From the NCBI GenBank assembly GCA_016838845.1, contig JAEHKV010000081.1:1-37652 (forward strand): a stretch of DNA of 37,652 bases, given 5' to 3'. This stretch comes from Nitrosopumilales archaeon (GTDB lineage: Archaea > Thermoproteota > Nitrososphaeria > Nitrososphaerales > Nitrosopumilaceae). Positions 7,758 to 15,502 of this stretch are shown here, piece after piece; position 1 is the stretch's first letter; each line of letters begins with the position of its first letter. The notes beneath the pieces were generated by a model that searched no databases, had not been told where the DNA came from, and saw nothing but the letters and a program-made list of their open reading frames with translations. Made by a program: the position numbers and the translations under genes.

Positions 7758-7784
7758 TTCGTAATCTGTACTAGGATTACGAAT
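7757..7784. repeat. Perfect 10-bp inverted repeat after the fusion gene
   Basis: ATTCGTAATC pairs with GATTACGAAT across an 8-nt loop and begins at the last base of the fusion stop codon. Member of the element-specific TAATC/GATTA hairpin family; placement suits a terminator. It is followed by a tail (AGTTCAAATCTCAAC) that recurs after the copy at 8991. Confidence 0.75.
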
Positions 7785-7886
7785 CAGTTCAAATCTCAAC
7801 GGATTTACTATTTGTGGGTTTAATCAATCAATAATGAATATGGTTTGTTGGAGATTAAATAAATTCTATATACTCCAAAGTACATT

Positions 7887-8366
7887 ATGACACCAATTGA
7901 AGAAAGACTTCTTCAGCTAAAAGCAGACGCTGAAGAATTAAGAATAACATCTGAAGAAAGCGAAATTGGATTTAACAAAGTAAAAGATTTCATTGCCGTA
8001 ATAGGTAAAATAGATATTAAAACGAAGAAAGGAAAAGAAGCATTTCAAGAAGGATCTAGAAAAATCTTAGATGCAGAATTAGATTATCTCAGAGATAAAT
8101 CCAATATAATTCGAAAAGTGTCTCCAAAAACTGCGGAGTTTCTAGAAAACAAAATCAATGATTATGAAAAATCTGCAAGATATGTTTTAGAAAAATTATT
8201 AGAAAATAATTCTGATGGTTCATCGGCAATGGACGATCTAGGTACTTTGTTTGCAGTTGCAAAAGTAATCTATTACATGGGTCATCTACAAGGTATTGTT
8301 TCAGTAGCTTGTGACAGCTTCTTAGATACTATAGATTACTTAGAAGGAAACAAAGTTATCAAATGA
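7887..8366 (+). CDS. Orphan helical protein downstream of the fusion
   Basis: 159 residues, almost entirely charged amphipathic helix (EERLLQLKADAEELRITSEE, KSARYVLEKLL), with a more hydrophobic C-terminal helix (FAVAKVIYYMGHLQGIVSVA). No motif recognised and no signal peptide. It has its own AT-rich upstream region 130 bp after the fusion gene and is followed by another TAATC/GATTA hairpin. It could be the partner of the fusion protein, but only proximity suggests this. Confidence 0.6.
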   Translation: MTPIEERLLQLKADAEELRITSEESEIGFNKVKDFIAVIGKIDIKTKKGKEAFQEGSRKILDAELDYLRDKSNIIRKVSPKTAEFLENKINDYEKSARYVLEKLLENNSDGSSAMDDLGTLFAVAKVIYYMGHLQGIVSVACDSFLDTIDYLEGNKVIK

Positions 8367-8419
8367 CAATCAAAGGTCAAAATAGTTACTACTCCCGTAG
8401 TCCTATCTAAGATTATGTC

Positions 8420-8442
8420 GGATAATCCTGTATAGATTATCC
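8420..8442. repeat. Inverted repeat GGATAATC/GATTATCC
   Basis: Perfect 8-bp arms with a 7-nt loop between two convergent genes (7887-8366 and 8467-8910). A partial copy (GATTATG) lies just upstream at 8411. Candidate terminator of the hairpin family. Confidence 0.65.
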
Positions 8443-8466
8443 AATAGAGGAATTTATTAAAAATAT

Positions 8467-8910
8467 TTAATCTGATAGAAAATTGCCAATTATTTGAAAA
8501 CCAAAACCAAGTATAAGTAAGAAAAATCCCCGGGCAAGAAAACGATACTTGTCAACAGAGCCTACTCTTTGACTTGCAACCACTGCAATTGCCTCATCCC
8601 CTTTTTGCCCAATTCTTTTTACTCTATTTGCCAGCTCAGGAATCAGCACCACAGTTACTCCAGTTATGTCCAAAATTAATCCCATAATTATTAAGTTTCC
8701 ACCAAGATCTTTTTGTCCAATAATACTATCAGGAAAAATAACTGAAAATGCAGCTAGACCAAATGCGATTATAACTCCTCCTAAAATTACTCCCCAAGCC
8801 GCTGTTACAGGATTATTTTTTTTCATTTGGTCATTATCAATTCCATTATGCAAATCATGTCTTTCTTCTCCACGTCTTACTTTTTTACATTTACCATTAT
8901 TACAGTACAA
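8467..8910 (-). CDS. Small multi-pass membrane protein
   Basis: Up to 147 residues with three hydrophobic helices (AAWGVILGGVIIAFGLAAF, a second around LIIMGLILDITGVTVVLIP and a C-terminal FFLLILGFGFQIIG). The cytosolic loop between helices 2 and 3 is basic. The long form uses TTG at 8910 and adds a polar N-terminus with CNNGKC; ATG at 8826 (MKKNNPV) is equally plausible. Function unknown. It is convergent with the helical protein at 7887. Effector systems often pair a cytosolic toxin with a membrane protein, but nothing here proves that. Confidence 0.6.
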   Translation of the reverse strand: MYCNNGKCKKVRRGEERHDLHNGIDNDQMKKNNPVTAAWGVILGGVIIAFGLAAFSVIFPDSIIGQKDLGGNLIIMGLILDITGVTVVLIPELANRVKRIGQKGDEAIAVVASQRVGSVDKYRFLARGFFLLILGFGFQIIGNFLSD

Positions 8911-8990
8911 TAAGATCTCTTTAATGCTAAAATTAATAAAATAACAGGCATGCCTGTTAAGTTCCGCTACCGTTTAGGAACTATTTTGGG

Positions 8991-9007
8991 TAATCATAGT
9001 AAGATTA
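8991..9007. repeat. TAATC-N7-GATTA hairpin (degenerate copy)
   Basis: Five-bp arms with loop ATAGTAA in the divergent region between the membrane-protein gene and the nuclease gene at 9258. It is followed by AGTTCAAATCTCAAC, the same tail as after the 7757 copy. Confidence 0.55.
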
Positions 9008-9108
9008 TACGAAGTTCAAATCTCAACAGATTCACTCATTGTTCTTTTCGTTTGTTATTGCCAACCTACAAAAATTATATTCCACTTCGCTTTATCAGAT
9101 AGAAAAGC

Positions 9109-9166
9109 CAAGGGGCTAGTGAATCGAAGCGAGGAAGAACGGGAGACAGTTCCTCCAAGCCCCTTG
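9109..9166 (+). ncRNA. Candidate structured RNA with nested stems
   Basis: CAAGGGGCT (9109-9117) pairs with AGCCCCTTG (9158-9166), and inside it GAGGAA (9131-9136) pairs with TTCCTC (9150-9155). A third palindromic run (GATCTTGATCGATC) follows at 9170-9183. The region 8945-9257 has no ORF and is locally more GC-rich than its surroundings. It could be an independent RNA, a leader of the 9258 gene, or a DNA-binding site; strand is uncertain. Confidence 0.4.
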
Positions 9167-9257
9167 ACCGATCTTGATCGATCAACTGGTCGTATTTAGG
9201 CTTTAATTGTTCGGCTTCGTCTCATTGTTCTTCTTCTCGAGACTAACTGTAATGTAA

Positions 9258-10745
9258 ATGGAATCAAGCTTTAATTTTGGCACACTACAAGATTACTCGT
9301 TGCTTCTAGAGGAGGTTCTCCCACACCTAAAAAACACCTACAAATCAATTGACTTGCGCATAGCGTGCGTTTTGTATGAAGGAAAATGGCACAATCTCTT
9401 CACATTGATTCGCTTCACAAATGACGATGTCAGTTTATTGGATAAACAACTGACGAAAAAACCACAATTAAGCCAACTAGGCAAGGGTGTAAATTTTAGA
9501 ATATTCTTTCGTCACCTCTCTTTAACGGAATTTGAAGAATTAACTACCGATCTTATAAAAGGTTCAATCAAAGCTGATGACACCACAATTCAGTATGAAC
9601 CAAGCGACATCAAAAAATTCTCTGTTCACTTAAGCCATAGATCAACTGCTTCCGGAAACTCGCCAGCCTTTTTTACCACAAGTCAGACAAAAAGCAACAT
9701 TCCAGATAAGTGGAACAACTTTTATGATTCCGTGAAGAGTGATGTCATTCCCCTTGGGTGTGAAGATGCTTTTGAGGCGATAAAACATTTCTTCGATTAC
9801 AGCGACTATGGGCGTTCTTCCAATTATGATTTGGCAATAGCGGCTCCTGTATATGGCAAGGTAGAGGAAATGAAGCTTGAAATCAGGAAAGCAAGAATCA
9901 CTGTGCGTTATCACAAGAATCTAAACGGTTTGTATCTGCATTACAAAAGATACAATCAACTACAGAGTTCTGATATTCAACAAGTATGTGTTTTTGCACA
10001 AAATGAAGGAATCACAAAAAATGAGGGCGATTTTAACATCTGGCAGATTGAAGCAGACGATTTAGATTTAAGTGGCCAGTCGTATGAGAATTTTGCATGT
10101 GAGGCAGAACTATTTTCCAAGCCTCTGAATAGTCTGATCTCTGATTTATCAAGACTGGTAACAGAATTGATTGCTGAGAAAAAGATGCTGGAGACCAATC
10201 CACTGGCAAAAATATTTGCAAAGTTTTGCCCGATTGACCAATTCACGAAAATGCTGGTTAATCCAACAAATGTGGGAATAAGCAATTTCAAATTGAGTGA
10301 AACTGATAATTTCGAGCGTGTGACACAATGGTTGTTTTCCCTGCATGGGTTTCAGGGAATTTGGCTCGGAAAAGATTACGAAAAAATTACAGATGCACGA
10401 AAACGCACGGATGAATCAGTGGATTTGTTATGTTATAGCGAGAAAGAAAAGGCACTTGCCTTAGTAAATTGCAAAACTAGCGTTCCAGATGAAAAACACA
10501 TTGATCTTGCCAAAAATCTTGCTAACAAAATCAGTCAAGATGTTAAAGACTTGGGCATAAGAGTAGTACCAATTATTGTCTCCTCAAAACCATGTCAAAC
10601 TATCAAAAATGTTGGTTTGAAGGTTGGTGTTGACATAATCGATGTAGATGATATCCAACGAATTGTTTCAAAAATTTATGAAGGGCCACCTACTCCAGGT
10701 CTTCTGTTACGCACAATCAGAACTTCTTCGACAATAGGAGCATGA
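9258..10745 (+). CDS. Large PD-(D/E)XK-type nuclease-like protein
   Basis: 495 residues. The N-terminal 330 residues are not recognised. The C-terminal domain has the layout of a restriction-type nuclease: Glu in FERVTQWLF, Asp389 in ESVDLL, and then NCK at 404-406 at the end of a beta strand (ALALVNCKT), followed by a helix and strand (VVPIIVSS) as in Mrr-like enzymes. The position that is normally Glu, Asp or Gln is Asn404, so activity is uncertain. Its place beside the R-M genes suggests a DNA-targeting role. ATG start at 9258. Confidence 0.6.
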   Translation: MESSFNFGTLQDYSLLLEEVLPHLKNTYKSIDLRIACVLYEGKWHNLFTLIRFTNDDVSLLDKQLTKKPQLSQLGKGVNFRIFFRHLSLTEFEELTTDLIKGSIKADDTTIQYEPSDIKKFSVHLSHRSTASGNSPAFFTTSQTKSNIPDKWNNFYDSVKSDVIPLGCEDAFEAIKHFFDYSDYGRSSNYDLAIAAPVYGKVEEMKLEIRKARITVRYHKNLNGLYLHYKRYNQLQSSDIQQVCVFAQNEGITKNEGDFNIWQIEADDLDLSGQSYENFACEAELFSKPLNSLISDLSRLVTELIAEKKMLETNPLAKIFAKFCPIDQFTKMLVNPTNVGISNFKLSETDNFERVTQWLFSLHGFQGIWLGKDYEKITDARKRTDESVDLLCYSEKEKALALVNCKTSVPDEKHIDLAKNLANKISQDVKDLGIRVVPIIVSSKPCQTIKNVGLKVGVDIIDVDDIQRIVSKIYEGPPTPGLLLRTIRTSSTIGA

Positions 10746-10786
10746 TGTAAAGACTTTGGTTCATTCTGATTTTTTATGAGGTTTAA

Positions 10787-11188
10787 TTGATAATCTCTAA
10801 TGACATAACTGATGCATTTGAATATTTAGCTTTTACGGCAGTATTTATAAAAAGTTTAGAAGATTATCTTTCTGATGAAAAAAATATTGATGAAAAAACT
10901 TTTTCAAAGAATTTTAAGGTAACAGTAAATGCAATAAACTTTAACTTTAATAGTTATCATAAATCTAGAATGAAATACTCGGAAACAATAAAAGATATTG
11001 TATCTCAGATTATTACTTTAGAATCTAGTTTTTTTGAGACAATGGATTTATTATCGCCGTTGAGTACTGCCAAAATTACTAAACTTCAAACTATTATAGG
11101 AAGTCTTCAAGAATTAATTTTATCTAAAATCCCTAAAAATTCTAAGGAATATAAACATCTCCAAAAAGAATTTCCAGGTAAATTATGA
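10787..11188 (+). CDS. Orphan helical protein next to nuclease
   Basis: 133 residues from a TTG start (a weak choice; no ATG is well placed). All-helical and charged (EYLAFTAVFIKSLEDYLS, YSETIKDIVSQIITLESSFF), with no recognised domain. It begins 42 nt after the nuclease gene in the same direction, so it could be an accessory protein of it. Followed by a TAATC/GATTA hairpin at 11244. Confidence 0.5.
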   Translation: MIISNDITDAFEYLAFTAVFIKSLEDYLSDEKNIDEKTFSKNFKVTVNAINFNFNSYHKSRMKYSETIKDIVSQIITLESSFFETMDLLSPLSTAKITKLQTIIGSLQELILSKIPKNSKEYKHLQKEFPGKL

Positions 11189-11243
11189 TAAGCAAGTGAT
11201 CATTACACAAAGTAACAAATCTTAGCAGATTTGCACTTCTGTA

Positions 11244-11260
11244 TAATCTATGCAGGATTA
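11244..11260. repeat. TAATC-N7-GATTA hairpin
   Basis: Arms TAATC/GATTA with loop TATGCAG, in the gap between two convergent genes; a second GATTA lies at 11281. Terminator-like placement. Confidence 0.55.
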
Positions 11261-11305
11261 CTCGACATAGTCTTAGATAGGATTATGAAACTACGTTTAA
11301 AGTGA

Positions 11306-11959
11306 TCATGCTTTGTATTCTTCGATGATTTTTTTCAGTTTATCAGTATACTTTGAAGGATCATCTGATTTCACATCAAGCTGACCGTTTTCTGCGCCGG
11401 TTATGATTACTATCTGTCTAATCCTTTCACCGGTCTGCTCTTCCCACGCAGTTGCATAGAATGTTGCTTGGAGAAGATAGTTCTCGTTTGTTTCATCACG
11501 TATCTTTGACGAAGTCTTAAAGTCAATCGTGGATAGCTCTCCATCAAAATCTGCAATGCAGTCTGTCCTTCCTGCAACACCCAGGTTTACACTGTATAAT
11601 GCCTTCTCCAATGCCCTGATTTTATTAATTTTATCAAGTGCTGGTCTCATCAAACTAAACAAGCCAGCTGCAAGTATACCGTGTTCTCCAACAAGATCAT
11701 TTTGTGGTTCGTTTGAAAGATACAATTCTACTATTTTGTGCAGCTTACTACCACGAATGGATGCAATTCGCATCGCATAATCAGCTATGTCATCTCCTAC
11801 AGACTCCCTCCAATCCAAAATCTCCTGTGGTGTCAAAGACGACAAGAGAGTTGTAATTGAAATGAATGTGCCATGAGGAGTTTCATAATGTCTTTTTCCG
11901 TCAATGTTGATTTGCTTTATTTGTGGAAGTTCTTGGGATGGTAAGTGGGCAAATGCCAT
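11306..11959 (-). CDS. RecB/Cas4-type PD-(D/E)XK exonuclease-like protein
   Basis: About 217-222 residues. Counting from the upstream GTG (11974): His79 in GSKLHKIVELYL, Asp138 in AGRTDCIADFDG, IDFKT with Asp151/Lys153, and Gln169/Tyr173 in QATFYATAW. This order (H, GxxD, D-x-K, Q-x3-Y) is the signature of phage-type RecB/MGME1-like nucleases that degrade or trim single-stranded DNA ends. ATG at 11959 (MAFAHLP) is preferred to GTG at 11974. Encoded opposite to the R-M genes. Likely used in element replication or recombination. Confidence 0.75.
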   Translation of the reverse strand: MAFAHLPSQELPQIKQINIDGKRHYETPHGTFISITTLLSSLTPQEILDWRESVGDDIADYAMRIASIRGSKLHKIVELYLSNEPQNDLVGEHGILAAGLFSLMRPALDKINKIRALEKALYSVNLGVAGRTDCIADFDGELSTIDFKTSSKIRDETNENYLLQATFYATAWEEQTGERIRQIVIITGAENGQLDVKSDDPSKYTDKLKKIIEEYKA

Positions 11960-12114
11960 GATCTTTTGGAACACTTCAAATAATAAAAGCTAGTTTCTTT
12001 CTTTCATCTTTTTTCCACAGCCATTTTCATCAAATCATCACGATAACTTCATGCTAAAAAGCGATCTTATGAATACAAAGTAAGAGAAATAGACATCAAT
12101 ATCCAATATCTCTC

Positions 12115-12537
12115 ATGGCAGATATTTTCACCAAGGAGAAAAGATCATGGGTTATGTCTAGGATCCGTGGGAAGGACACCAAGATCGAGATTAGGATGAA
12201 TGAGATCCTGCAAGAAACTGGAACCAAATACCGAAAACATCCTGAGATGTATGGCAATCCTGACTTTGTTGTAAAGGAAGAAAAAATTGTAATTTTCTGT
12301 GACGGTGACTTCTGGCACGGCTACAATTATCGTAAGAAAAGGAAGCCCCCTCAGAAATTCTGGCGTGAAAAAATCAACAGAAACATGAAGAGGGATGTTA
12401 GAATTAGTAGAAAACTTAGAAGGCAGGGCTGGTCTGTCCTGAGGTTCTGGGAGCACGACATTGAAAAGAGGCCTCGAGTCTGCGCAGGAAAAATCAAAAG
12501 AAAGATCAAAGAGAGGGGTTTGTCAACACAGCAGTAA
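12115..12537 (+). CDS. vsr: Very-short-patch repair endonuclease (Vsr)
   Basis: Cuts beside T:G mismatches produced when 5-methylcytosine deaminates, and so protects sites methylated by a C5-methyltransferase. 140 residues, the usual family length. Visible signatures: SRIRGKDT (15-22), the metal-binding Asp50 in GNPDFV, FCDGDFWHG with His68 (61-69), and WSVLRFWEHDI near the end. It lies 36 nt upstream of a C5-methyltransferase gene in the same direction, the classical pairing. Confidence 0.92.
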   Translation: MADIFTKEKRSWVMSRIRGKDTKIEIRMNEILQETGTKYRKHPEMYGNPDFVVKEEKIVIFCDGDFWHGYNYRKKRKPPQKFWREKINRNMKRDVRISRKLRRQGWSVLRFWEHDIEKRPRVCAGKIKRKIKERGLSTQQ

Positions 12538-12575
12538 AAGATTATTTTTTATTCCATTGAACTTTTAATATTGTG

Positions 12576-13751
12576 ATGCAAATAGTCGAGTCAAAGGCAA
12601 AATCAAAGCATGGCACCCCTACTGTACTCTCGCTATTTACTTGCGGAATGGGGATGGATCTGGGTTTCGAAAAGGCTGGTTTTGAGATAGTCTATACCAA
12701 CGACATAGCCAAATTTGCTTGTGAGACCATAAGAGCAAACAGGCCCAAAATATTGTGTGATGAGGGAGACATAATTGAAATTCCAACTAATGAAATCTTG
12801 AAAAAAATTGGTCTAAGAGATAATAAAATAGATGTAATTATTGGGGGGCCACCATGTCAATCATTTTCAACAGCTGGAATGCGGAATGGTTTTTCTGACA
12901 AACGAGGAATCGCATTACTAGAGTTTATCAGGATTGTTAAAGAAACAAGGCCAAAAATTTTCATCTTTGAAAATGTTGCTGGTTTAAAATCAATGCCAAA
13001 AAAACATGTGTCATTTTATGAGCGGCTGAAACAAAAAAAGAAAAAACTTTCAAAAGAGCAACAGTATGGATCACTCTTTGAAGAAATCCTTGAAAGATTT
13101 GAATCAATAGAAGGATACAAAGTTGACTGGGACATCCTAAATGCGGCAGACTTTGGAGTTGCACAAAAAAGAAAAAGGCTAATCCTTATTGGCTCACGGA
13201 AATTTTCCCCAACAAAAACTCTTGAAGAAATTAAGAATAATGCAGTATTCGCTGACCCAAAAATTGCTAATAAAGTTGGTAAGCGAAAATGGAAAAATCT
13301 AAGACAAGCACTAAAGGGATTAGAAGATAAAGAAAAAGAATGCACTAGGTTTCCAAAATGGGGAAAATACCTCAAACATGTTCCTCCAGGAGGATGTTGG
13401 GTCGATTTGCCAAAGTCAATGCAGAAAAAAGCAATGGGAGGAGCTGCAGATACTACTGATCCTTTAAGGAAAGGAAAACAGGGAGGTAGGAGAGGATTCT
13501 TTAGAAGGTTGAGTTGGGACGAACCATCACCAACTCTAGTAACTTCACCAACTCAGATGGGAACCTGCTTGTGCCATCCCAATGAAAACCGACCACTAAC
13601 TGTAAAAGAATATGCAAGACTACAAGATTTCCCAGACAATTGGAATTTTGTTGGCTCTACACACCAAAAATATAGGATGATAGGGGAAGCGATTCCAGTC
13701 AAGCTTGCGGAAGCTATTGCTTCCGTTACCTACGACCATTTAAGAAGATAA
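12576..13751 (+). CDS. DNA (cytosine-5-)-methyltransferase
   Basis: Full-length modification enzyme. Numbered from the GTG at 12573, the motifs are: I at 22-29 (FTCGMGMD, with Cys where Gly is common), IV at 91-100 (GGPPCQSFST, catalytic Cys95), VI (FENV), VIII (QKRKR), IX (RRLSWDEPSPTL) and X (MIGEAIPVKLAEAI). The target-recognition region lies between VIII and IX (about 220-310). ATG at 12576 is chosen over GTG at 12573. With Vsr upstream and a probable restriction enzyme at 13842 it forms a type II R-M system. Recognition sequence cannot be told from the sequence. Confidence 0.95.
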   Translation: MQIVESKAKSKHGTPTVLSLFTCGMGMDLGFEKAGFEIVYTNDIAKFACETIRANRPKILCDEGDIIEIPTNEILKKIGLRDNKIDVIIGGPPCQSFSTAGMRNGFSDKRGIALLEFIRIVKETRPKIFIFENVAGLKSMPKKHVSFYERLKQKKKKLSKEQQYGSLFEEILERFESIEGYKVDWDILNAADFGVAQKRKRLILIGSRKFSPTKTLEEIKNNAVFADPKIANKVGKRKWKNLRQALKGLEDKEKECTRFPKWGKYLKHVPPGGCWVDLPKSMQKKAMGGAADTTDPLRKGKQGGRRGFFRRLSWDEPSPTLVTSPTQMGTCLCHPNENRPLTVKEYARLQDFPDNWNFVGSTHQKYRMIGEAIPVKLAEAIASVTYDHLRR

Positions 13752-13841
13752 TCACAGCTGAACTAAAATTATCAAATTAATTACAATCGAGTCATAAATT
13801 ACTGATACTTCGCATTTTAGGTAATTACAAAAGTAGTAAGC

Positions 13842-14537
13842 GTGTCACGTGACGAACAGATTAAGAAACCACTGGAGGACTTTATCACACGTGCTGCAGA
13901 AATAATTGATGAGCTGTCTGCAGAAAAAATGATTAGCGAAAGTGCAATCAATCCAATTCTTGCACAAGCATTAGGCTTTAGTGATTTTCGCTCCCTAGCT
14001 AGGTTCTATGTGTATCAGAGAATAAGTAGAAGCCTCGTAACAAGTTTTGGCACACATATGGAAAATTTAGTCAAATCAATAATAGATGGTGAAAAAGGTG
14101 ACTGGTGGGACGTTGTGAAGAAGAGCTCAAAAATAAATTATTATGTCTCAGTAAAAAGTGGCCCAAGGGATATGAACAAAGACCAGACTGTCGAGTTTTC
14201 ACGACGGGCCAAAAGAATTATGGAAGAAGATCCAAAAGCACTACCTATAATCGCAATGGGTTATGGTAAAAAGGCATGGCCAGTAATTACTGACACATTA
14301 AAAAACCAAGGTCTAGACCCCAATAAACATAGTTATGTTGGAAAAAATTTGTATACACTGCTAACTGGTGACAAGAACTATTACAAAAAATTACTAAACA
14401 TAGTAGTCAATGTTGAGTCCAAAGTTATAGGGAAAAAAACAATCCTACAACTAATGGATGAGAAAGTTGATGAAATTGCAAAAGAGTTCAAAAACAAATA
14501 CAAGAATGTTGATGAACTTCTATCGGATACATTCTAG
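13842..14537 (+). CDS. Probable type II restriction endonuclease
   Basis: 231 residues starting at GTG, 90 nt after the methyltransferase. The middle has a likely metal site: Glu74 (THMENLV), Asp90 (WWDVV) and Lys105 at the end of a strand (YYVSVKSGP), which fits the PD-(D/E)XK order; the strand residue two before Lys is Ser rather than Glu. The block FYVYQRISRSLVTSFGTHME resembles restriction enzymes that NCBI names after PmeII; this is from memory and unverified. Its position after vsr and the methyltransferase is the strongest evidence. Confidence 0.6.
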   Translation: MSRDEQIKKPLEDFITRAAEIIDELSAEKMISESAINPILAQALGFSDFRSLARFYVYQRISRSLVTSFGTHMENLVKSIIDGEKGDWWDVVKKSSKINYYVSVKSGPRDMNKDQTVEFSRRAKRIMEEDPKALPIIAMGYGKKAWPVITDTLKNQGLDPNKHSYVGKNLYTLLTGDKNYYKKLLNIVVNVESKVIGKKTILQLMDEKVDEIAKEFKNKYKNVDELLSDTF

Positions 14538-14562
14538 TTATACCCCTTTATATGATGATACA

Positions 14563-14587
14563 GGCATAAAACAAACGTTTCATTTTT
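14563..14587 (+). repeat. Diverged direct repeat, left copy
   Basis: GGCATAAA then ACGTTTCATTTTT recurs with a small insertion at 15404-15434, next to the right att site. The two copies bracket the genes at 14684 and 15109. A shorter TTCATTTTTG also lies at the left att site (2129-2138). Possible integrase arm sites or the scar of a cassette insertion. Confidence 0.4.
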
Positions 14588-14683
14588 AACATGAATTTCT
14601 TTACACTCACATTCTTTTTGGTTTAATTTTGTACTATGCTAGGAAGTAAGTGATATTACATTATACATAATATACTGATTTGA

Positions 14684-15094
14684 ATGGAAGAAGAAAAAAT
14701 AGTAAACGAAATAAGTGCAATAGATAGAAATGTTGGATTACTTGCAGGCCAAATAGTTCAATCCCTAAAAAATAAAATTTTTTTTGTAGCATTCTGTGGG
14801 CTGTTCACTCTTGCAGAAAATTCACTTATTGCGCAGTATAAAGAAAAAAAGACATTTCAAGTGTTGATTAAGGAAGCATTTGATAGCAATGTAATCGATG
14901 AACCTGAGAAGTTAATTCTAGACCACCTTAGGCAATTTAGAAAACTCACTATTCACTCAGATCCACAACAGACTTCGTATATCCTGGGAGGAACTGTGTA
15001 CGCCTTCAACGAAGATTCAACTTATGAATTCCTAATGAAGAGATTCTCAATTGATGTTTTGAATACTATAAAGAAAATTGTGATGAGTAAGTAA
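14684..15094 (+). CDS. HEPN-like helical protein (tentative)
   Basis: 136 residues, helical. The segment HLRQFRKLTIHSDP contains Arg86-x4-His91, the spacing of the HEPN RNase active site, placed after a long helix as in HEPN proteins. HEPN domains act in abortive-infection and toxin-antitoxin systems by cutting RNA. No MNT-type antitoxin is adjacent; the next gene is a zinc-ribbon protein 14 nt downstream. The motif is short, so this is a suggestion. Confidence 0.45.
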   Translation: MEEEKIVNEISAIDRNVGLLAGQIVQSLKNKIFFVAFCGLFTLAENSLIAQYKEKKTFQVLIKEAFDSNVIDEPEKLILDHLRQFRKLTIHSDPQQTSYILGGTVYAFNEDSTYEFLMKRFSIDVLNTIKKIVMSK

Positions 15095-15108
15095 TCGTAA
15101 TTTCTTGA

Positions 15109-15282
15109 ATGAAACAGAAGATTTTTAGATGGAATTCAGGTACTGGATTTCCTATGCCATATGAAATACCTATAGACAAACTTCGTTCTTGCAATGACTG
15201 TGGTTGCGTGTATGTGGATCAACCAGATTTTACAAAATGCCCAGTATGTGGTGGTTTAGCAAGAAATAAAATAGTAAAATAA
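15109..15282 (+). CDS. Small zinc-ribbon protein
   Basis: 57 residues. Two Cys pairs, CNDC and CPVC, about 20 residues apart form a typical zinc ribbon near the C-terminus; the N-terminus (KQKIFRWNSGTGFPMPYEIP) is unrecognised. It starts 14 nt after the HEPN-like gene, probably in the same transcript. It is the last gene before the right att site. Partner or regulator of the preceding protein is possible. Confidence 0.6.
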   Translation: MKQKIFRWNSGTGFPMPYEIPIDKLRSCNDCGCVYVDQPDFTKCPVCGGLARNKIVK

Positions 15283-15382
15283 AAAATAATTTTTCTTGTA
15301 ATAATAATTTCTTTTATGAAATTACTAGAAAAACTGCCATCCTATATTCAAGAGAGAAAATTGTAGCTTAATCATGAACGGG

Positions 15383-15399
15383 TAATCAAAGTAAGATTA
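15383..15399. repeat. TAATC-N7-GATTA hairpin, rightmost copy
   Basis: Arms TAATC/GATTA with loop AAAGTAA, 40 bp inside the right end of the element. Same family as 6727, 7757, 8420, 8991 and 11244. The gap 15283-15439 holds nothing else but the diverged repeat at 15404. Confidence 0.55.
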
Positions 15400-15403
15400 T
15401 GTA

Positions 15404-15434
15404 GGCATAAAGCCAAAAGACACGTTTCATTTTT
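15404..15434 (+). repeat. Diverged direct repeat, right copy
   Basis: Partner of 14563-14587. Shares GGCATAAA and ACGTTTCATTTTT and ends five bases before the att repeat. Confidence 0.4.
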
Positions 15435-15439
15435 GCCCA

Positions 15440-15458
15440 GAATCCCTCTAGACCCGCT
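15440..15458 (+). repeat. attR of element 1 / probable attL of a tandem element
   Basis: Exact 19-bp copy of 2111-2129. A shorter 9-bp copy (TAGACCCGC) follows at 15478-15486. The integrase at 15503 starts 45 nt after the core, the same distance as integrase 1 from its core, so this site also looks like the left end of a second element. Confidence 0.85.
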
Positions 15459-15502
15459 ACGTAAGTTGGTCTTAAAATAGACCCGCCTGTACCTAACATT
15501 AA

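Larger units (their letters stand above)
2130..15458. mobile_element. Integrated element in tRNA-Lys, about 13.3 kb
   Basis: Bounded by the 19-bp att repeat, with an integrase gene directly inside the left end. Contents: integrase, HTH regulators, HNH nuclease, second recombinase, AGCT repeat field, NDT/TIR-like-cupredoxin fusion, R-M island with Vsr, HEPN-like protein and several orphan helical proteins. A TAATC-spacer-GATTA hairpin recurs six times between these genes. The host repeat with loop TTTGATACGAAC is absent here. There are no recognisable capsid, terminase or conjugation genes, so it is an integrated plasmid-like or satellite-like element as far as can be seen. Confidence 0.85.
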
